Below, one piece after another: positions 1 through 8,625 of a stretch of 64,000 bases of DNA. The DNA comes from an uncultured Eubacteriales bacterium (GTDB taxonomy: Bacteria; Bacillota; Clostridia; Oscillospirales; Acutalibacteraceae). The translations under genes and the position numbers were made by a program. Under the pieces are notes generated by a model. The model saw nothing but the letters and a program-made list of their open reading frames with translations. It had not been told where the DNA came from and made no database searches. The first letter of the stretch is position 1, and the number at the start of each line of letters is the position of its first letter. The stretch lies in contig CAKSOL010000010.1 of assembly GCA_934477125.1 (NCBI GenBank), forward strand, positions 1 through 64,000. The letters run 5' to 3'.

Positions 1-51
1 ACATCATTTGATGCAGAAATCGGTGCAAGCAAGAAAAAATCGCATAATTAG
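1..51 (+). CDS. C-terminal tail of an upstream gene (partial)
   Basis: One frame is open from the window edge and ends in TAG at 49-51, giving a 16-residue tail rich in Lys and Ser. A strong terminator starts 9 bases after this stop, which supports this frame over the others. Too little is visible to assign a family, and the reading frame itself is an inference. Confidence 0.35.
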   Translation, partial: TSFDAEIGASKKKSHN

Positions 52-59
52 TACGATGA

Positions 60-91
60 ATGGGCAATTCCAATCGGGATTGCCCATTTTT
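60..91 (+). terminator. Rho-independent terminator of the upstream gene
   Basis: Perfect inverted repeat TGGGCAAT / ATTGCCCA (61-68 and 79-86) with a 10-base loop, followed directly by TTTTT. It closes the gene that enters from the left. Confidence 0.75.
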
Positions 92-137
92 AAAACAAAC
101 AGAAATACAAATCAAAATTTGTGGAGGTAATATCATC

Positions 138-896
138 ATGATTTTGTGCTTTTCAGGAACAGGCAACAGCCGTTATATAGCAAGGCGAATTGCAGATGAA
201 TTGCAGGACGAGATTGTAGACGTAAATGCAAAAATCAAGGCAACGGATTACTCGCCGATAAAAACAGATGATAATGTAATCGTTGTAACTCCGACTTATG
301 CGTGGCGTATTCCCCGAATTGTGGCGGATTGGCTTTCAAAAACGAAATTGCTTTCAGCCAAACGTATTTGGTTTGTTATGAACTGCGGCGGCGAAATTGG
401 CAATGCGGCAAAATATAATCGCAGTCTTGCCGAGCAAAAGCACTTATGCTATATGGGCACATCTCAAATTCTTATGCCGGAAAACTATATTGCCATGTTC
501 GGCGCACCTCAAGCAGAGGAAGCAAGAAAAATTGTAAAAAATGCTGAGCCTGCTATTGTGGACATCATTGCCTGTATTAAGACAAAACAACATTTTTCTG
601 TACCACGAAACAATCTCTATGACCGTTTCATGAGTGGTCCGGTAAATCCGATTTTTTATCAGTTCTTCGTAAAAGCTGCTGCATTTCAGACAGATGATAC
701 CTGTATCGGATGCGGTCAATGCGTTAAAAACTGCCCGATGAACAACATTGCACTTAAAAACGGTAAGCCAATATGGGGGAATAAATGCACTCATTGCATG
801 GCATGTATTTGCTATTGCCCCACAGAAGCAATAGAGTATGGTAAAAAGAGTATCGGAAAACCGCGTTACCATTTTGAGCAGTTAAAGATTATATAA
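138..896 (+). CDS. EFR1-type flavodoxin/ferredoxin fusion protein
   Basis: Predicted cytosolic electron carrier. The N-terminal half is flavodoxin-like, starting with the FMN phosphate-loop motif FSGTGNSRYIAR. The C-terminus carries two [4Fe-4S] clusters, CIGCGQCVKNCP and CTHCMACICYCP. This matches the EFR1 family of about 250 residues; redox partners are unknown. The ATG at 138 is chosen over upstream in-frame codons because GTGGAGG at 121-127 is a good ribosome site and the flavodoxin strand begins right after it. The gene is flanked by two hairpin terminators, so it is a single-gene unit. Its AT-richer codon use (many AAA, GCA, ATT) differs from the genes after 1.5 kb, which may mark recent acquisition. 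Confidence 0.85.
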   Translation: MILCFSGTGNSRYIARRIADELQDEIVDVNAKIKATDYSPIKTDDNVIVVTPTYAWRIPRIVADWLSKTKLLSAKRIWFVMNCGGEIGNAAKYNRSLAEQKHLCYMGTSQILMPENYIAMFGAPQAEEARKIVKNAEPAIVDIIACIKTKQHFSVPRNNLYDRFMSGPVNPIFYQFFVKAAAFQTDDTCIGCGQCVKNCPMNNIALKNGKPIWGNKCTHCMACICYCPTEAIEYGKKSIGKPRYHFEQLKII

Positions 897-902
897 TTTC
901 AA

Positions 903-938
903 AAAACTGACAGTTCCTTATCGGAATTGTCAGTTTTC
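903..938 (+). terminator. Terminator after the EFR1-type gene
   Basis: Inverted repeat AAAACTGACAGTTCC / GGAATTGTCAGTTTT with one mismatch around a short loop; the arm itself ends in TTTT. It resembles the hairpin at 60-91 in layout, so the EFR1-type gene is insulated on both sides. Confidence 0.65.
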
Positions 939-955
939 AAAAGATAGGAGAGGAA

Positions 956-1444
956 ATGCGGATGAATAAATCGGAAACCTATGAATTTCTTGACTCAAAG
1001 GGAATTAAATACGAAATTACCGAGCATAAGGCGGTTTTTAATATGGGTGAGCTTGAACAGGTCAGTCTCCCTTATCCGGAATGGGACGCTAAAAATCTTT
1101 TTGTCAGAGACGATAAAAAAATAAACTATTATCTTATTACAGTCAAAGGGAATAAAAGGGTTGACCTGAAGAAATTCAGAAAAGTGCACGGCTTGCGCGC
1201 GTTATCGTTTGCCTCAGCCGAGGATTTGCTTGAGTATATGAAATTAACGCCCGGTTCGGTAACACCGCTCGGAATACTTAATGACGCTGAACATAAAATC
1301 CGTTTTTACCTTGATTCGGATTTTAAGGATAACATAATCGGAGTTCATCCGAACGAAAATACGGCGACGGTGTGGCTGAGGGCGTCAGACCTTATGAATT
1401 TGCTCCGGGAACACGGCAGTACGGCTGAATATACGGAAATATAA
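956..1444 (+). CDS. Prolyl-tRNA deacylase-like YbaK/ProX protein
   Basis: A 162-residue single-domain protein of the YbaK/aminoacyl-tRNA deacylase superfamily, closest in appearance to the free-standing ProX/PrdX type that hydrolyses mischarged Ala-tRNA(Pro). Family-like segments include the N-terminal LDSKGIKYEITEHKAVF and the central AKNLFVRDDKKINYYLITV, plus the IIGVHPNENTATVWL stretch. AGGAGAGG at 946-953 serves either the ATG at 956 or the in-frame ATG at 962; the product differs by two residues. It precedes galT but a separate promoter follows it, so it is probably monocistronic. Confidence 0.8.
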   Translation: MRMNKSETYEFLDSKGIKYEITEHKAVFNMGELEQVSLPYPEWDAKNLFVRDDKKINYYLITVKGNKRVDLKKFRKVHGLRALSFASAEDLLEYMKLTPGSVTPLGILNDAEHKIRFYLDSDFKDNIIGVHPNENTATVWLRASDLMNLLREHGSTAEYTEI

Positions 1445-1485
1445 GGATTATAAGCCCGTTTACGGTATATACGCAATTTCAAACA

Positions 1486-1514
1486 TTGACAATTATGCGT
1501 TTTAAGGGTATAAT
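1486..1514 (+). promoter_or_regulatory. Consensus sigma-A promoter for galT
   Basis: TTGACA at 1486-1491 and TATAAT at 1509-1514 with exactly 17 bases between. Transcription would begin near 1521, leaving a leader of about 55 bases before galT. No operator was recognised. Confidence 0.85.
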
Positions 1515-1576
1515 TTTTTAGAATAAAATGTTATCTGTTTACGGCGCAGCGCCGTAGGAACAAGGGGATTTGCTTT

Positions 1577-3064
1577 ATGACTGACATTGAATTGAGAAAG
1601 CTTGTCTGCTACGGCAGAGAAAAGGGCTTTTACGGCGAGAGGGACGAAATTTACGTAACCAACCGTCTGCTTGAAATTATGCAGCTCGACGAGACTGAAT
1701 GTACCGAGAATTTCAGCGATGTCTGCCTGCCGGAGGTTCTGAACGCGCTGACCGACAACGCCGTTTCGCGCGGACTCTGCGAGGACGGCACGGTTTCGCG
1801 CGACCTTTTCGATACAAAGCTGATGGGGGCTCTGTTGCCGCGCCCGAGCGAGGTTACGGATAAATTCCGCGAGCTTTACGCGGTCTCTCCGAGAACCGCT
1901 ACCGATTGGTATTACCGTTTCAGCTGCGACAGCAACTATATCCGCCGCGACCGTATAGCCCGCGATGTTAAATGGACGGCTGCCACTCCCTACGGCGAGC
2001 TTGATATAACCATAAATCTCTCAAAGCCCGAAAAGGACCCCAAGGCGATTGCCGCCGCTAAAAACGCTCCGCAGGCGGGGTATCCGAAATGCCTGCTCTG
2101 CCGCGAATGCGAGGGCTACGCCGGAAGAATAAATTTCCCTGCGAGACAAAATCACCGCGTTATTCCGCTGACCGTAAACGGAACGCCCTGGTGTATGCAG
2201 TATTCGCCGTATGTTTATTATAATGAGCATTGCATAGTTTTTAATTCAAAGCATACTCCGATGGCGATAAACCGCGCCACTTTCTGCAAGCTGCTTGATT
2301 TTATCGGTCAGTTTCCGCATTATTTTGTCGGTTCAAACGCCGATTTGCCTATTGTCGGAGGCTCGATACTCAGCCACGACCATTTTCAGGGCGGAAATTA
2401 TGAATTTGCAATGGCAAAGGCACCGATAGAACGCAGCCTTGTTTTCCGCGGCTTTGAGGATGTTGCGGCAGGTATTGTCAAGTGGCCTATGTCGGTTATA
2501 AGACTGCAAAGTGCTGATACCGACCGCCTTGTTGACCTTGCCGACCGCATACTTGCCTCCTGGCGCGGATATACCGACGAATCGGCGTTTATATTTGCTG
2601 AAACCGACGGCTGCCCGCATAACACGATAACTCCGATAGCCCGCCGCCGCGGCGAGCTTTATGAGCTTGACCTCGTTTTGAGAAACAATATAACAACCGA
2701 CGAGCATCCTCTCGGAGTTTTCCATCCTCACGCCGAGCTTCATCATATTAAAAAGGAAAATATCGGGCTTATTGAGGTTATGGGACTTGCGGTTCTTCCG
2801 GCAAGGCTTAAAGGAGAGATGGCGCGGCTTTCGCAGGCTATGCTCTCAGGCAGCCGCATAGAGGATGACCCTGAGCTTTCAAAGCACGCCGCCTGGGCGC
2901 GGAAAATAGCCGAAAAGCACCCTGACCTTAACGCCGGGAATATCGACGGAATAATAAAGCAGGAAATCGGCGAAGTGTTTATGAACGTTCTGACCGACGC
3001 CGGCGTTTTCAAGCGCACCGCCGAGGGCGCTGCGGCGTTTGAACGGTTTGCCGCGCAGGTGTAA
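1577..3064 (+). CDS. galT: UDP-glucose--hexose-1-phosphate uridylyltransferase, class II
   Basis: Leloir-pathway enzyme that exchanges UMP between UDP-glucose and galactose-1-phosphate. At 495 residues it has the length of the Firmicute class II GalT, not the roughly 350-residue class I enzyme. Diagnostic segments are the GGSILSHDHFQGG motif and, further on, EHPLGVFHPHAELHHIKKEN; both are His-rich nucleotide-transfer regions. A CxxC pair (CLLCRECEG) lies near residue 175. No galK or galE is adjacent. It has its own strong promoter and is followed 15 bases later by an AEC transporter that may be cotranscribed. Confidence 0.95.
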   Translation: MTDIELRKLVCYGREKGFYGERDEIYVTNRLLEIMQLDETECTENFSDVCLPEVLNALTDNAVSRGLCEDGTVSRDLFDTKLMGALLPRPSEVTDKFRELYAVSPRTATDWYYRFSCDSNYIRRDRIARDVKWTAATPYGELDITINLSKPEKDPKAIAAAKNAPQAGYPKCLLCRECEGYAGRINFPARQNHRVIPLTVNGTPWCMQYSPYVYYNEHCIVFNSKHTPMAINRATFCKLLDFIGQFPHYFVGSNADLPIVGGSILSHDHFQGGNYEFAMAKAPIERSLVFRGFEDVAAGIVKWPMSVIRLQSADTDRLVDLADRILASWRGYTDESAFIFAETDGCPHNTITPIARRRGELYELDLVLRNNITTDEHPLGVFHPHAELHHIKKENIGLIEVMGLAVLPARLKGEMARLSQAMLSGSRIEDDPELSKHAAWARKIAEKHPDLNAGNIDGIIKQEIGEVFMNVLTDAGVFKRTAEGAAAFERFAAQV

Positions 3065-3079
3065 TCGGAGCGTAATCAA

Positions 3080-4003
3080 ATGGAAATATTTTTAAGGGTT
3101 GCGCAGCAGGTTATTATTCTGCTGATTCTGATTTTGCTCGGCGTTGTTCTCGCAAAGGTTAAAATACTGAACAGCGCCGGAGTCAGCTGCATAACCGATG
3201 TTGTGCTGCTTTTTGTAACGCCATGCGTTATTATTCAATCGTTTATCCGCCCGTTTGAGCCGGAAACCCTGCGCGGCGTTTTGCTGAGCTTTGCAGCAGC
3301 CGCCGGGGTTCACGCGCTGTTTATTTTTCTTGCCCATCTGCTTTGCCGCGGCAAGGACGAGGCGCGCAAAAGGGTTCTGCGGTTCGGAGTTGTTTTTACA
3401 AACTGCGGGTATATGTCCCTGCCTCTCCAGCAGGCTCTTTTAGGAGAGGACGGCGTTCTCTACGGCGCTTCGTTTATAGCGATATTCAACCTTATTGTCT
3501 GGAGCTACGGAATAACCGAAATGAGCGGCGATGTAAAGTATATTTCTCCGAAAAAGCTGCTGCTTAATCCCGGAATAATCGGACTTGCTGCCGGAATGGT
3601 GCTGTTCCTGTTTTCTCTTACTCCGCCTGCAATTATAAGAGAGCCGATTGGCTATCTTGCCTCGCTCAACACTCCGCTGCCGATGATAATAATAGGCTAT
3701 CATCTTGCACAGTCGGATATACTTAAAGCCTTCCGCGACCGCGAATGTATGCTGGCTATCGCGCTGCGGCTCGTTGTTATGCCGCTGATGGTTCTCGGAA
3801 TACTCTATTTCCTAGGAATGAGAGGAACAATGCTTACCTCGATGGTTATAGCCGCCTGCGCGCCTACCGCCGCGATAACAACGATGTTTTCGGCTAAATT
3901 CGGAAAGGCGACAGAGCTTTCGGTCAATATGGTTTCGCTGTCAACCGTTTTTTCGATAATAACAATACCCTGCGTTGTTACTCTTTCGCAGCTTATAGGC
4001 TGA
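3080..4003 (+). CDS. AEC family transporter
   Basis: A 307-residue integral membrane protein of the auxin efflux carrier family with about ten hydrophobic segments in two repeats. Typical features are the first helix IILLILILLGVVLAKVKILN and the FTNCGYMSLPL motif, where helix-breaking Asn/Pro residues sit. Family members export organic anions; substrate cannot be told here. It lies 15 bases after galT on the same strand. Its 3' end overlaps the 3' end of the convergent minus-strand gene by 11 bases, with no terminator between them. Confidence 0.85.
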   Translation: MEIFLRVAQQVIILLILILLGVVLAKVKILNSAGVSCITDVVLLFVTPCVIIQSFIRPFEPETLRGVLLSFAAAAGVHALFIFLAHLLCRGKDEARKRVLRFGVVFTNCGYMSLPLQQALLGEDGVLYGASFIAIFNLIVWSYGITEMSGDVKYISPKKLLLNPGIIGLAAGMVLFLFSLTPPAIIREPIGYLASLNTPLPMIIIGYHLAQSDILKAFRDRECMLAIALRLVVMPLMVLGILYFLGMRGTMLTSMVIAACAPTAAITTMFSAKFGKATELSVNMVSLSTVFSIITIPCVVTLSQLIG

Positions 4004-4484
4004 ATATATTTCCGCATTTGCGTCGGATAAGATATCCCGCCGCGCCGACGAGCGTTCCGCTTGCCGCGCCGCAGAGCAGCAGCCAAGGAAGATACACCGC
4101 CGACGCTTTCCCTACTACAAGCAGCGCGACCGCTCCCTGCAATAAATTATGAACCGCTCCGCCGGCTGCGCTCGCCCCTATAATGCTGAAAGCGCTGAAT
4201 TTCGATATAAGAGCCATAACAGCTAAGGCTCCCGCCGCGCCGCAAAGCGAAAAGGGGAGGGAGGAAGCTCCCGAAAAAAGCACCGCCGAGAGCAGAATAC
4301 GGGTAAGATTAACAAAAGCGGCTCCGGGAATATCTCCGCTGTAAATAAGCAGTAGCGCCGCCGCGTTTGCAAGCCCTAATTTAACGCCGGGAGCGATAAA
4401 ATCGAGCGGAAGCATACTTTCGAGAAAGCCGAGCGCTAAGCAAACGGCTGCCGAAATACCGTATAAGCAAATTTTTTTAGTCAT
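3993..4484 (-). CDS. Gx transporter family membrane protein (EetB-like)
   Basis: A 163-residue membrane protein matching the family long annotated as heptaprenyl diphosphate synthase component I, now called Gx transporter. Visible features are the glycine-rich helix start GVKLGLANAAALLL and repeated small-residue helices. It resembles ECF-type substrate-binding subunits. In the Listeria extracellular electron transfer locus the EetB protein belongs, as I recall it, to this family. It is the second gene of a minus-strand pair, 8 bases after the NusG-II protein. Confidence 0.8.
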   Translation of the reverse strand: MTKKICLYGISAAVCLALGFLESMLPLDFIAPGVKLGLANAAALLLIYSGDIPGAAFVNLTRILLSAVLFSGASSLPFSLCGAAGALAVMALISKFSAFSIIGASAAGGAVHNLLQGAVALLVVGKASAVYLPWLLLCGAASGTLVGAAGYLIRRKCGNIFSL

Positions 4485-4492
4485 AAGGTCCT

Positions 4493-4804
4493 CTATTCTA
4501 TGCTGACTGTAACCCCGTTAGGCAGACAGACAACCGTCTCGCCGCGCCGGGATATCGGAGCGTGCCGAACGCATATCTGATTTTTACAGTCGGCGCTTTT
4601 CATTTTTACCTCGCCGCCGGATATTTCTATAACGTTTCCGGAAAGGCTTACCGTCCGGCTGTCGGAAAGAGGCAGGCGGTATACCTCGGCGTTATTCTGC
4701 CGGACGACAACCTCTTTTCCGCCGCCGCGCGGAAGAAAAACGGAAAAAAGAACAATAAAAAGCGCGAAAATTATCCCGAATATTAAAAAATCACCCTTTT
4801 TCAC
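4493..4804 (-). CDS. NusG domain II-containing membrane-anchored protein (EetA-like)
   Basis: About 103 residues: one N-terminal membrane helix (IFGIIFALFIVLFSVFLP) then a small beta domain ending RRGETVVCLPNGVTVSIE, as in NusG domain II proteins. The GTG at 4804 is preferred to the in-frame GTG at 4813 because AAAGGAG lies 8 bases upstream of the former but abuts the latter. It is paired with the Gx transporter and divergent from apbE, the arrangement seen in flavin-based extracellular electron transfer loci. The role is inferred from family and neighbours only. Confidence 0.75.
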   Translation of the reverse strand: MKKGDFLIFGIIFALFIVLFSVFLPRGGGKEVVVRQNNAEVYRLPLSDSRTVSLSGNVIEISGGEVKMKSADCKNQICVRHAPISRRGETVVCLPNGVTVSIE

Positions 4805-4856
4805 GCCGCTCACTCCTTTTTTGCCGTTTTTTATCTTTTATTTATAATATCACATC

Positions 4857-4885
4857 TTTACAAAAAGCGAAAGAGATTGTATAAT
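4857..4885 (+). promoter_or_regulatory. Promoter for apbE placing the start codon at about +1
   Basis: TTTACA at 4857-4862 and TATAAT at 4880-4885, spacing 17. The apbE ATG at 4893 lies only 7 bases after the -10 element, so the mRNA would be leaderless or nearly so. No Shine-Dalgarno sequence lies between. Confidence 0.7.
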
Positions 4886-4892
4886 AAAATTT

Positions 4893-5843
4893 ATGAATAA
4901 AATTTCCGTTCCGCTGATTATTGTTCTGCTTGCGCTGTGCGGCTGTGCCGGGGCGCAGGAAAATACCGATACGCGGCTGATGATGGATACCTTTGCGACC
5001 ATCACTGCGGATTGCGACGACGGCGTTCTCGCCGCCGCCTTTGAACAGTGCGCGGATTATGAGCGGCTGCTCGGCAAAAACATTTCCGGAAGCGATACCG
5101 AAAGGCTTAACGGCTCTCCCGAAGAAATAATCCGGATTTCCGACGATACCCGCCGTATTCTCGAAAAATCGCTTTACTACGGCGATATATCAAACGGCAA
5201 ATTCGATATAACCGTATGCCCGGCTGAGGAGCTTTGGGATTTTGAAAATCAGATAGTTCCGGATAGGAGCGAAATAGCCGAGGCGCTTAAAAACGTTGAT
5301 TACCACAGCATTGAGCTGACCGAAAGCGGCGCCTGCCTGAACGGCAAAAAAATCGACCTCGGCGGTATCGCCAAGGGGTATATCGCGGACAGAACGGCGG
5401 ATTTTCTGCTTGCAAGCGGAGTGAAAAGCGCGGTAATAGACCTCGGAGGGGACCTGAGAGTATTCGGGAACGAGAGGGATATCCGCCTGCAAAAGCCGTT
5501 TGAAAGCGGATATGCGGCAACACTCAGAATATCCGACCGCGCGGTTGTAACATCGGGGACCTATGAACGGTCCTTTAGGCGCGATGGGGTTAATTATCAT
5601 CATATTCTTGATCCCGCTACCGGCTTCGGCGCGGAAACAGACCTTGCGAGCGCAACCGTTATATGCGAAAACGCTGCCGACGGCGACGCGCTTGCAACAA
5701 TATGTATTCTCCTCGGAAAGCAGAACGCCGGGCGGCTTATTGAGCAAACGGCGGATACCGAGGCTGTGTTTATTGACAATAACGGAGGTTTAAGCTATAC
5801 CTCCGGAATATATAAGAAAAAAGATAAGCTTTATCTTAATTAA
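4893..5843 (+). CDS. apbE: FAD:protein FMN transferase lipoprotein
   Basis: Extracytoplasmic enzyme that attaches FMN from FAD to a Thr/Ser of target flavoproteins. It begins with a lipoprotein signal (hydrophobic core and lipobox ALCGC, Cys at 17). The family motif DLGGIAKGYIADRTADFLL is followed by AVIDLGGDLRVFG, and the metal/flavin region HHILDPATGFGAETDLASATV is intact. Length 316 residues is normal. The first Met is required to keep the signal; the next in-frame Met is near residue 30. Divergent NusG-II and Gx transporter genes suggest a role in flavinylation for extracellular redox. secA follows 15 bases downstream. Confidence 0.93.
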   Translation: MNKISVPLIIVLLALCGCAGAQENTDTRLMMDTFATITADCDDGVLAAAFEQCADYERLLGKNISGSDTERLNGSPEEIIRISDDTRRILEKSLYYGDISNGKFDITVCPAEELWDFENQIVPDRSEIAEALKNVDYHSIELTESGACLNGKKIDLGGIAKGYIADRTADFLLASGVKSAVIDLGGDLRVFGNERDIRLQKPFESGYAATLRISDRAVVTSGTYERSFRRDGVNYHHILDPATGFGAETDLASATVICENAADGDALATICILLGKQNAGRLIEQTADTEAVFIDNNGGLSYTSGIYKKKDKLYLN

Positions 5844-5858
5844 GAGAGGTAAAATATT

Positions 5859-8591
5859 ATGGGCTTAATGCAGACCATATTCGGAAATTACAGCGAAAAA
5901 GAGCTGAAGAGGATAAAACCGCTCCAGCAGAAGGTTCTTTCGTATGAGGAGGAGTATAAGGCTCTGTCCGACGAGGAATTGCGGCATAAAACCGATGAAT
6001 TTAAAGAGCGGCTTTCCGCCGGAGAAACTCTCGACGACCTGCTGCCTGAGGCTTTCGCGGTATGCCGCGAGGCTGGCGACCGCGTTCTCGGTATGCGCCA
6101 TTTCCCGGTTCAGATACTGGGCGGAATTGTGCTCCATCAGGGAAGAATAAGCGAGATGAAAACCGGTGAGGGCAAAACCCTGGTTGCAACCCTGCCGGCT
6201 TACCTTAACGGTCTTTCGGGAAAGGGCGTTCATATCGTAACGGTCAACGATTACCTTGCCAAGCGCGACTCCGAATGGATGGGCAAGCTTTACCGCTTTT
6301 TGGGGCTGAGCGTAGGTCTTATTATTCACGGTATGGATCATGACGCGAAAAAGCAGGCGTATGAAGCGGATATAACCTACTGCACAAATAACGAGCTCGG
6401 CTTTGATTATCTGCGCGATAATATGGTTATATATAAGGAACAAAAGGTTCAGCGCGGTCATAACTTTGCCATTGTCGATGAGGTTGACTCAATTCTTATA
6501 GACGAGGCGAGAACGCCGCTCATTATTTCCGGTCAGGGGGATAAATCGACCGAGCTTTATTCCCGTGCCGACTCGTTCGCCCGTTCGCTCCATATGGTAA
6601 AGGTTAAAGAAATGGACGATAAGGCAACCGATGAGGACACTCATTACGACGGCGACTATGTTGTCGATGAAAAAGCGCGTACCGCAACTCTAACCCCTCA
6701 GGGCGTTGAAAAGGCGGAACGGTATTTCGGAATCGAAAACCTTAACGATACCGAAAATATAGAAATTGCGCATCATATAAATCAGGCAATACGCGCGCAC
6801 GGTATTATGAAACGCGATGTTGACTATGTTGTCAAGGACGGCGAGGTTATAATAGTCGATGAGTTTACCGGACGTCTTATGTTCGGCAGACGCTATAACG
6901 AGGGACTTCATCAGGCAATAGAGGCAAAGGAGGGCGTTAAGGTTGCCCGCGAGTCAAAAACGCTCGCAACGATAACCTTCCAGAACTTCTTCCGGCTTTA
7001 CGGAAAGCTTTCGGGTATGACCGGAACGGCTATGACTGAGGAGGCGGAATTCCGCGAGATATATAAGCTGGACGTTATCTCAATTCCGACCAATAAGCCG
7101 CTCGCGAGAATTGACGAAAACGACGCGGTTTATAAAACCGAAAAGGCGAAATATAACGCCGTTATCGAGCGTATCGGCGAATGTCACGAAAAGGGACAGC
7201 CGGTGCTCGTCGGAACGGTTACTATCGAAAAATCCGAGCTGCTTTCGGCTATGCTTAAAAAGCGCGGCATAAAGCATAATGTTCTCAACGCGAAGCACCA
7301 TGAAAAGGAAGCCGAGATAATCGCTCAGGCGGGTAAATTCGGCGCCGTTACGATAGCCACGAATATGGCAGGACGCGGAACCGATATTATGCTCGGAGGA
7401 AACGCGGAGTATCTCGCACGCGCGGCTTTGCGCCACGACGGACTCAGCGAGGAGCTTATAGTTGAGGCGACCGGCTTTGCCGAAACCGAAAATGAGGATA
7501 TAATAGCCGCGCGCGAAAAATATAAGGAATATTACGATAACTTCAAGGCGGAAATTGCTCCTGAGGCAGATAAGGTACGCGCCGCGGGAGGACTTTGCAT
7601 AGTCGGAACAGAGCGTCACGATTCCCGCCGTATAGATAACCAGCTGCGCGGCCGCGCCGGACGTCAGGGCGACCCCGGAAGCACGAAGTTTTATATTTCT
7701 CTTGAGGATGACCTTATGCGGCTCTACGGCGGCGAACGTATATCCGCTATGATGGAAACACTCAAGGTTGACGAGGATACCCCGCTTGAAAGCAAGCTTC
7801 TCTCGCGCACAATAGAGGGCGCTCAGAAGAAGAAGGAGGGTATAAACTTCGCAACGCGTAAGAACGTATTGCAGTATGACGATGTTATGAACAAGCAGCG
7901 CGAGCTTATTTACAGCCAGCGCAACAAGGTTCTTGACGGCGAGGATTTAAAGGAAACCGTCCTCAAGATGATAGACGAGACCATAGATTCGTATACCCAT
8001 ATCTATCTCAGCGACGATGCCGTTCACGATAACTGGGATGTGAACGGACTCCGCGAGCATTTCCTCGGCTGGATAACCTCTCCGGACGATTTGAAGTTTA
8101 CCCCTGAGGAGCTCGGAAACACGAGCTGGGAGGAGGTCGCCGAAGGCTTAAAGGAAAAAGCGCACAGGATATATGAAAAGCGCGAGGAGGAGTTTACCTC
8201 TCCGGTTATGCGCGAAATAGAGCGGGTTATGCTGCTGCGCTCGGTTGACCGCAACTGGATGGACCATATCGACAATATGGATCAGCTCCGTCAGGGAATA
8301 GGTCTGCGTGCTTACGGTCAGCACGACCCGGTTGTTGAATACCGCAACGAGAGCTACGATATGTTCTCCGCTATGACCGACGCGATACGCGAGCAGACCG
8401 CGAAGCTGGTTATGACGGTACGCGTCCGCAGAGATGAGGAGGTTAAACGCGAAAAGGTTGCCGAGGAAAACTCGACCGGCGAAAACCGTCCGCTTACGGT
8501 TCGCGGAAAGGGCGTTGTAAGCAAAAACGCGCTTTGCCCCTGCGGCAGCGGAAAGAAATATAAGCGCTGCTGCGGCAAGGATATAGACTGA
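5859..8591 (+). CDS. secA: Protein translocase ATPase SecA
   Basis: Motor of the Sec preprotein translocase, 910 residues. Visible parts: Walker A segment MKTGEGKTLVATLPAYLNGL, DEAD-like DEVDSILIDEARTPLIISG, the helicase-like GTDIMLGGN and QLRGRAGRQGDPGSTKFYIS motifs, and the C-terminal zinc-binding CPCGSGKKYKRCCGK. All appear intact. GAGAGG precedes the ATG. It begins 15 bases after apbE and is followed after 34 bases by an SPFH gene. Nothing unusual is seen. Confidence 0.98.
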   Translation: MGLMQTIFGNYSEKELKRIKPLQQKVLSYEEEYKALSDEELRHKTDEFKERLSAGETLDDLLPEAFAVCREAGDRVLGMRHFPVQILGGIVLHQGRISEMKTGEGKTLVATLPAYLNGLSGKGVHIVTVNDYLAKRDSEWMGKLYRFLGLSVGLIIHGMDHDAKKQAYEADITYCTNNELGFDYLRDNMVIYKEQKVQRGHNFAIVDEVDSILIDEARTPLIISGQGDKSTELYSRADSFARSLHMVKVKEMDDKATDEDTHYDGDYVVDEKARTATLTPQGVEKAERYFGIENLNDTENIEIAHHINQAIRAHGIMKRDVDYVVKDGEVIIVDEFTGRLMFGRRYNEGLHQAIEAKEGVKVARESKTLATITFQNFFRLYGKLSGMTGTAMTEEAEFREIYKLDVISIPTNKPLARIDENDAVYKTEKAKYNAVIERIGECHEKGQPVLVGTVTIEKSELLSAMLKKRGIKHNVLNAKHHEKEAEIIAQAGKFGAVTIATNMAGRGTDIMLGGNAEYLARAALRHDGLSEELIVEATGFAETENEDIIAAREKYKEYYDNFKAEIAPEADKVRAAGGLCIVGTERHDSRRIDNQLRGRAGRQGDPGSTKFYISLEDDLMRLYGGERISAMMETLKVDEDTPLESKLLSRTIEGAQKKKEGINFATRKNVLQYDDVMNKQRELIYSQRNKVLDGEDLKETVLKMIDETIDSYTHIYLSDDAVHDNWDVNGLREHFLGWITSPDDLKFTPEELGNTSWEEVAEGLKEKAHRIYEKREEEFTSPVMREIERVMLLRSVDRNWMDHIDNMDQLRQGIGLRAYGQHDPVVEYRNESYDMFSAMTDAIREQTAKLVMTVRVRRDEEVKREKVAEENSTGENRPLTVRGKGVVSKNALCPCGSGKKYKRCCGKDID

Positions 8592-8625
8592 CGGCATTCA
8601 AATATTATTAAAGGGGAAAATCAGA

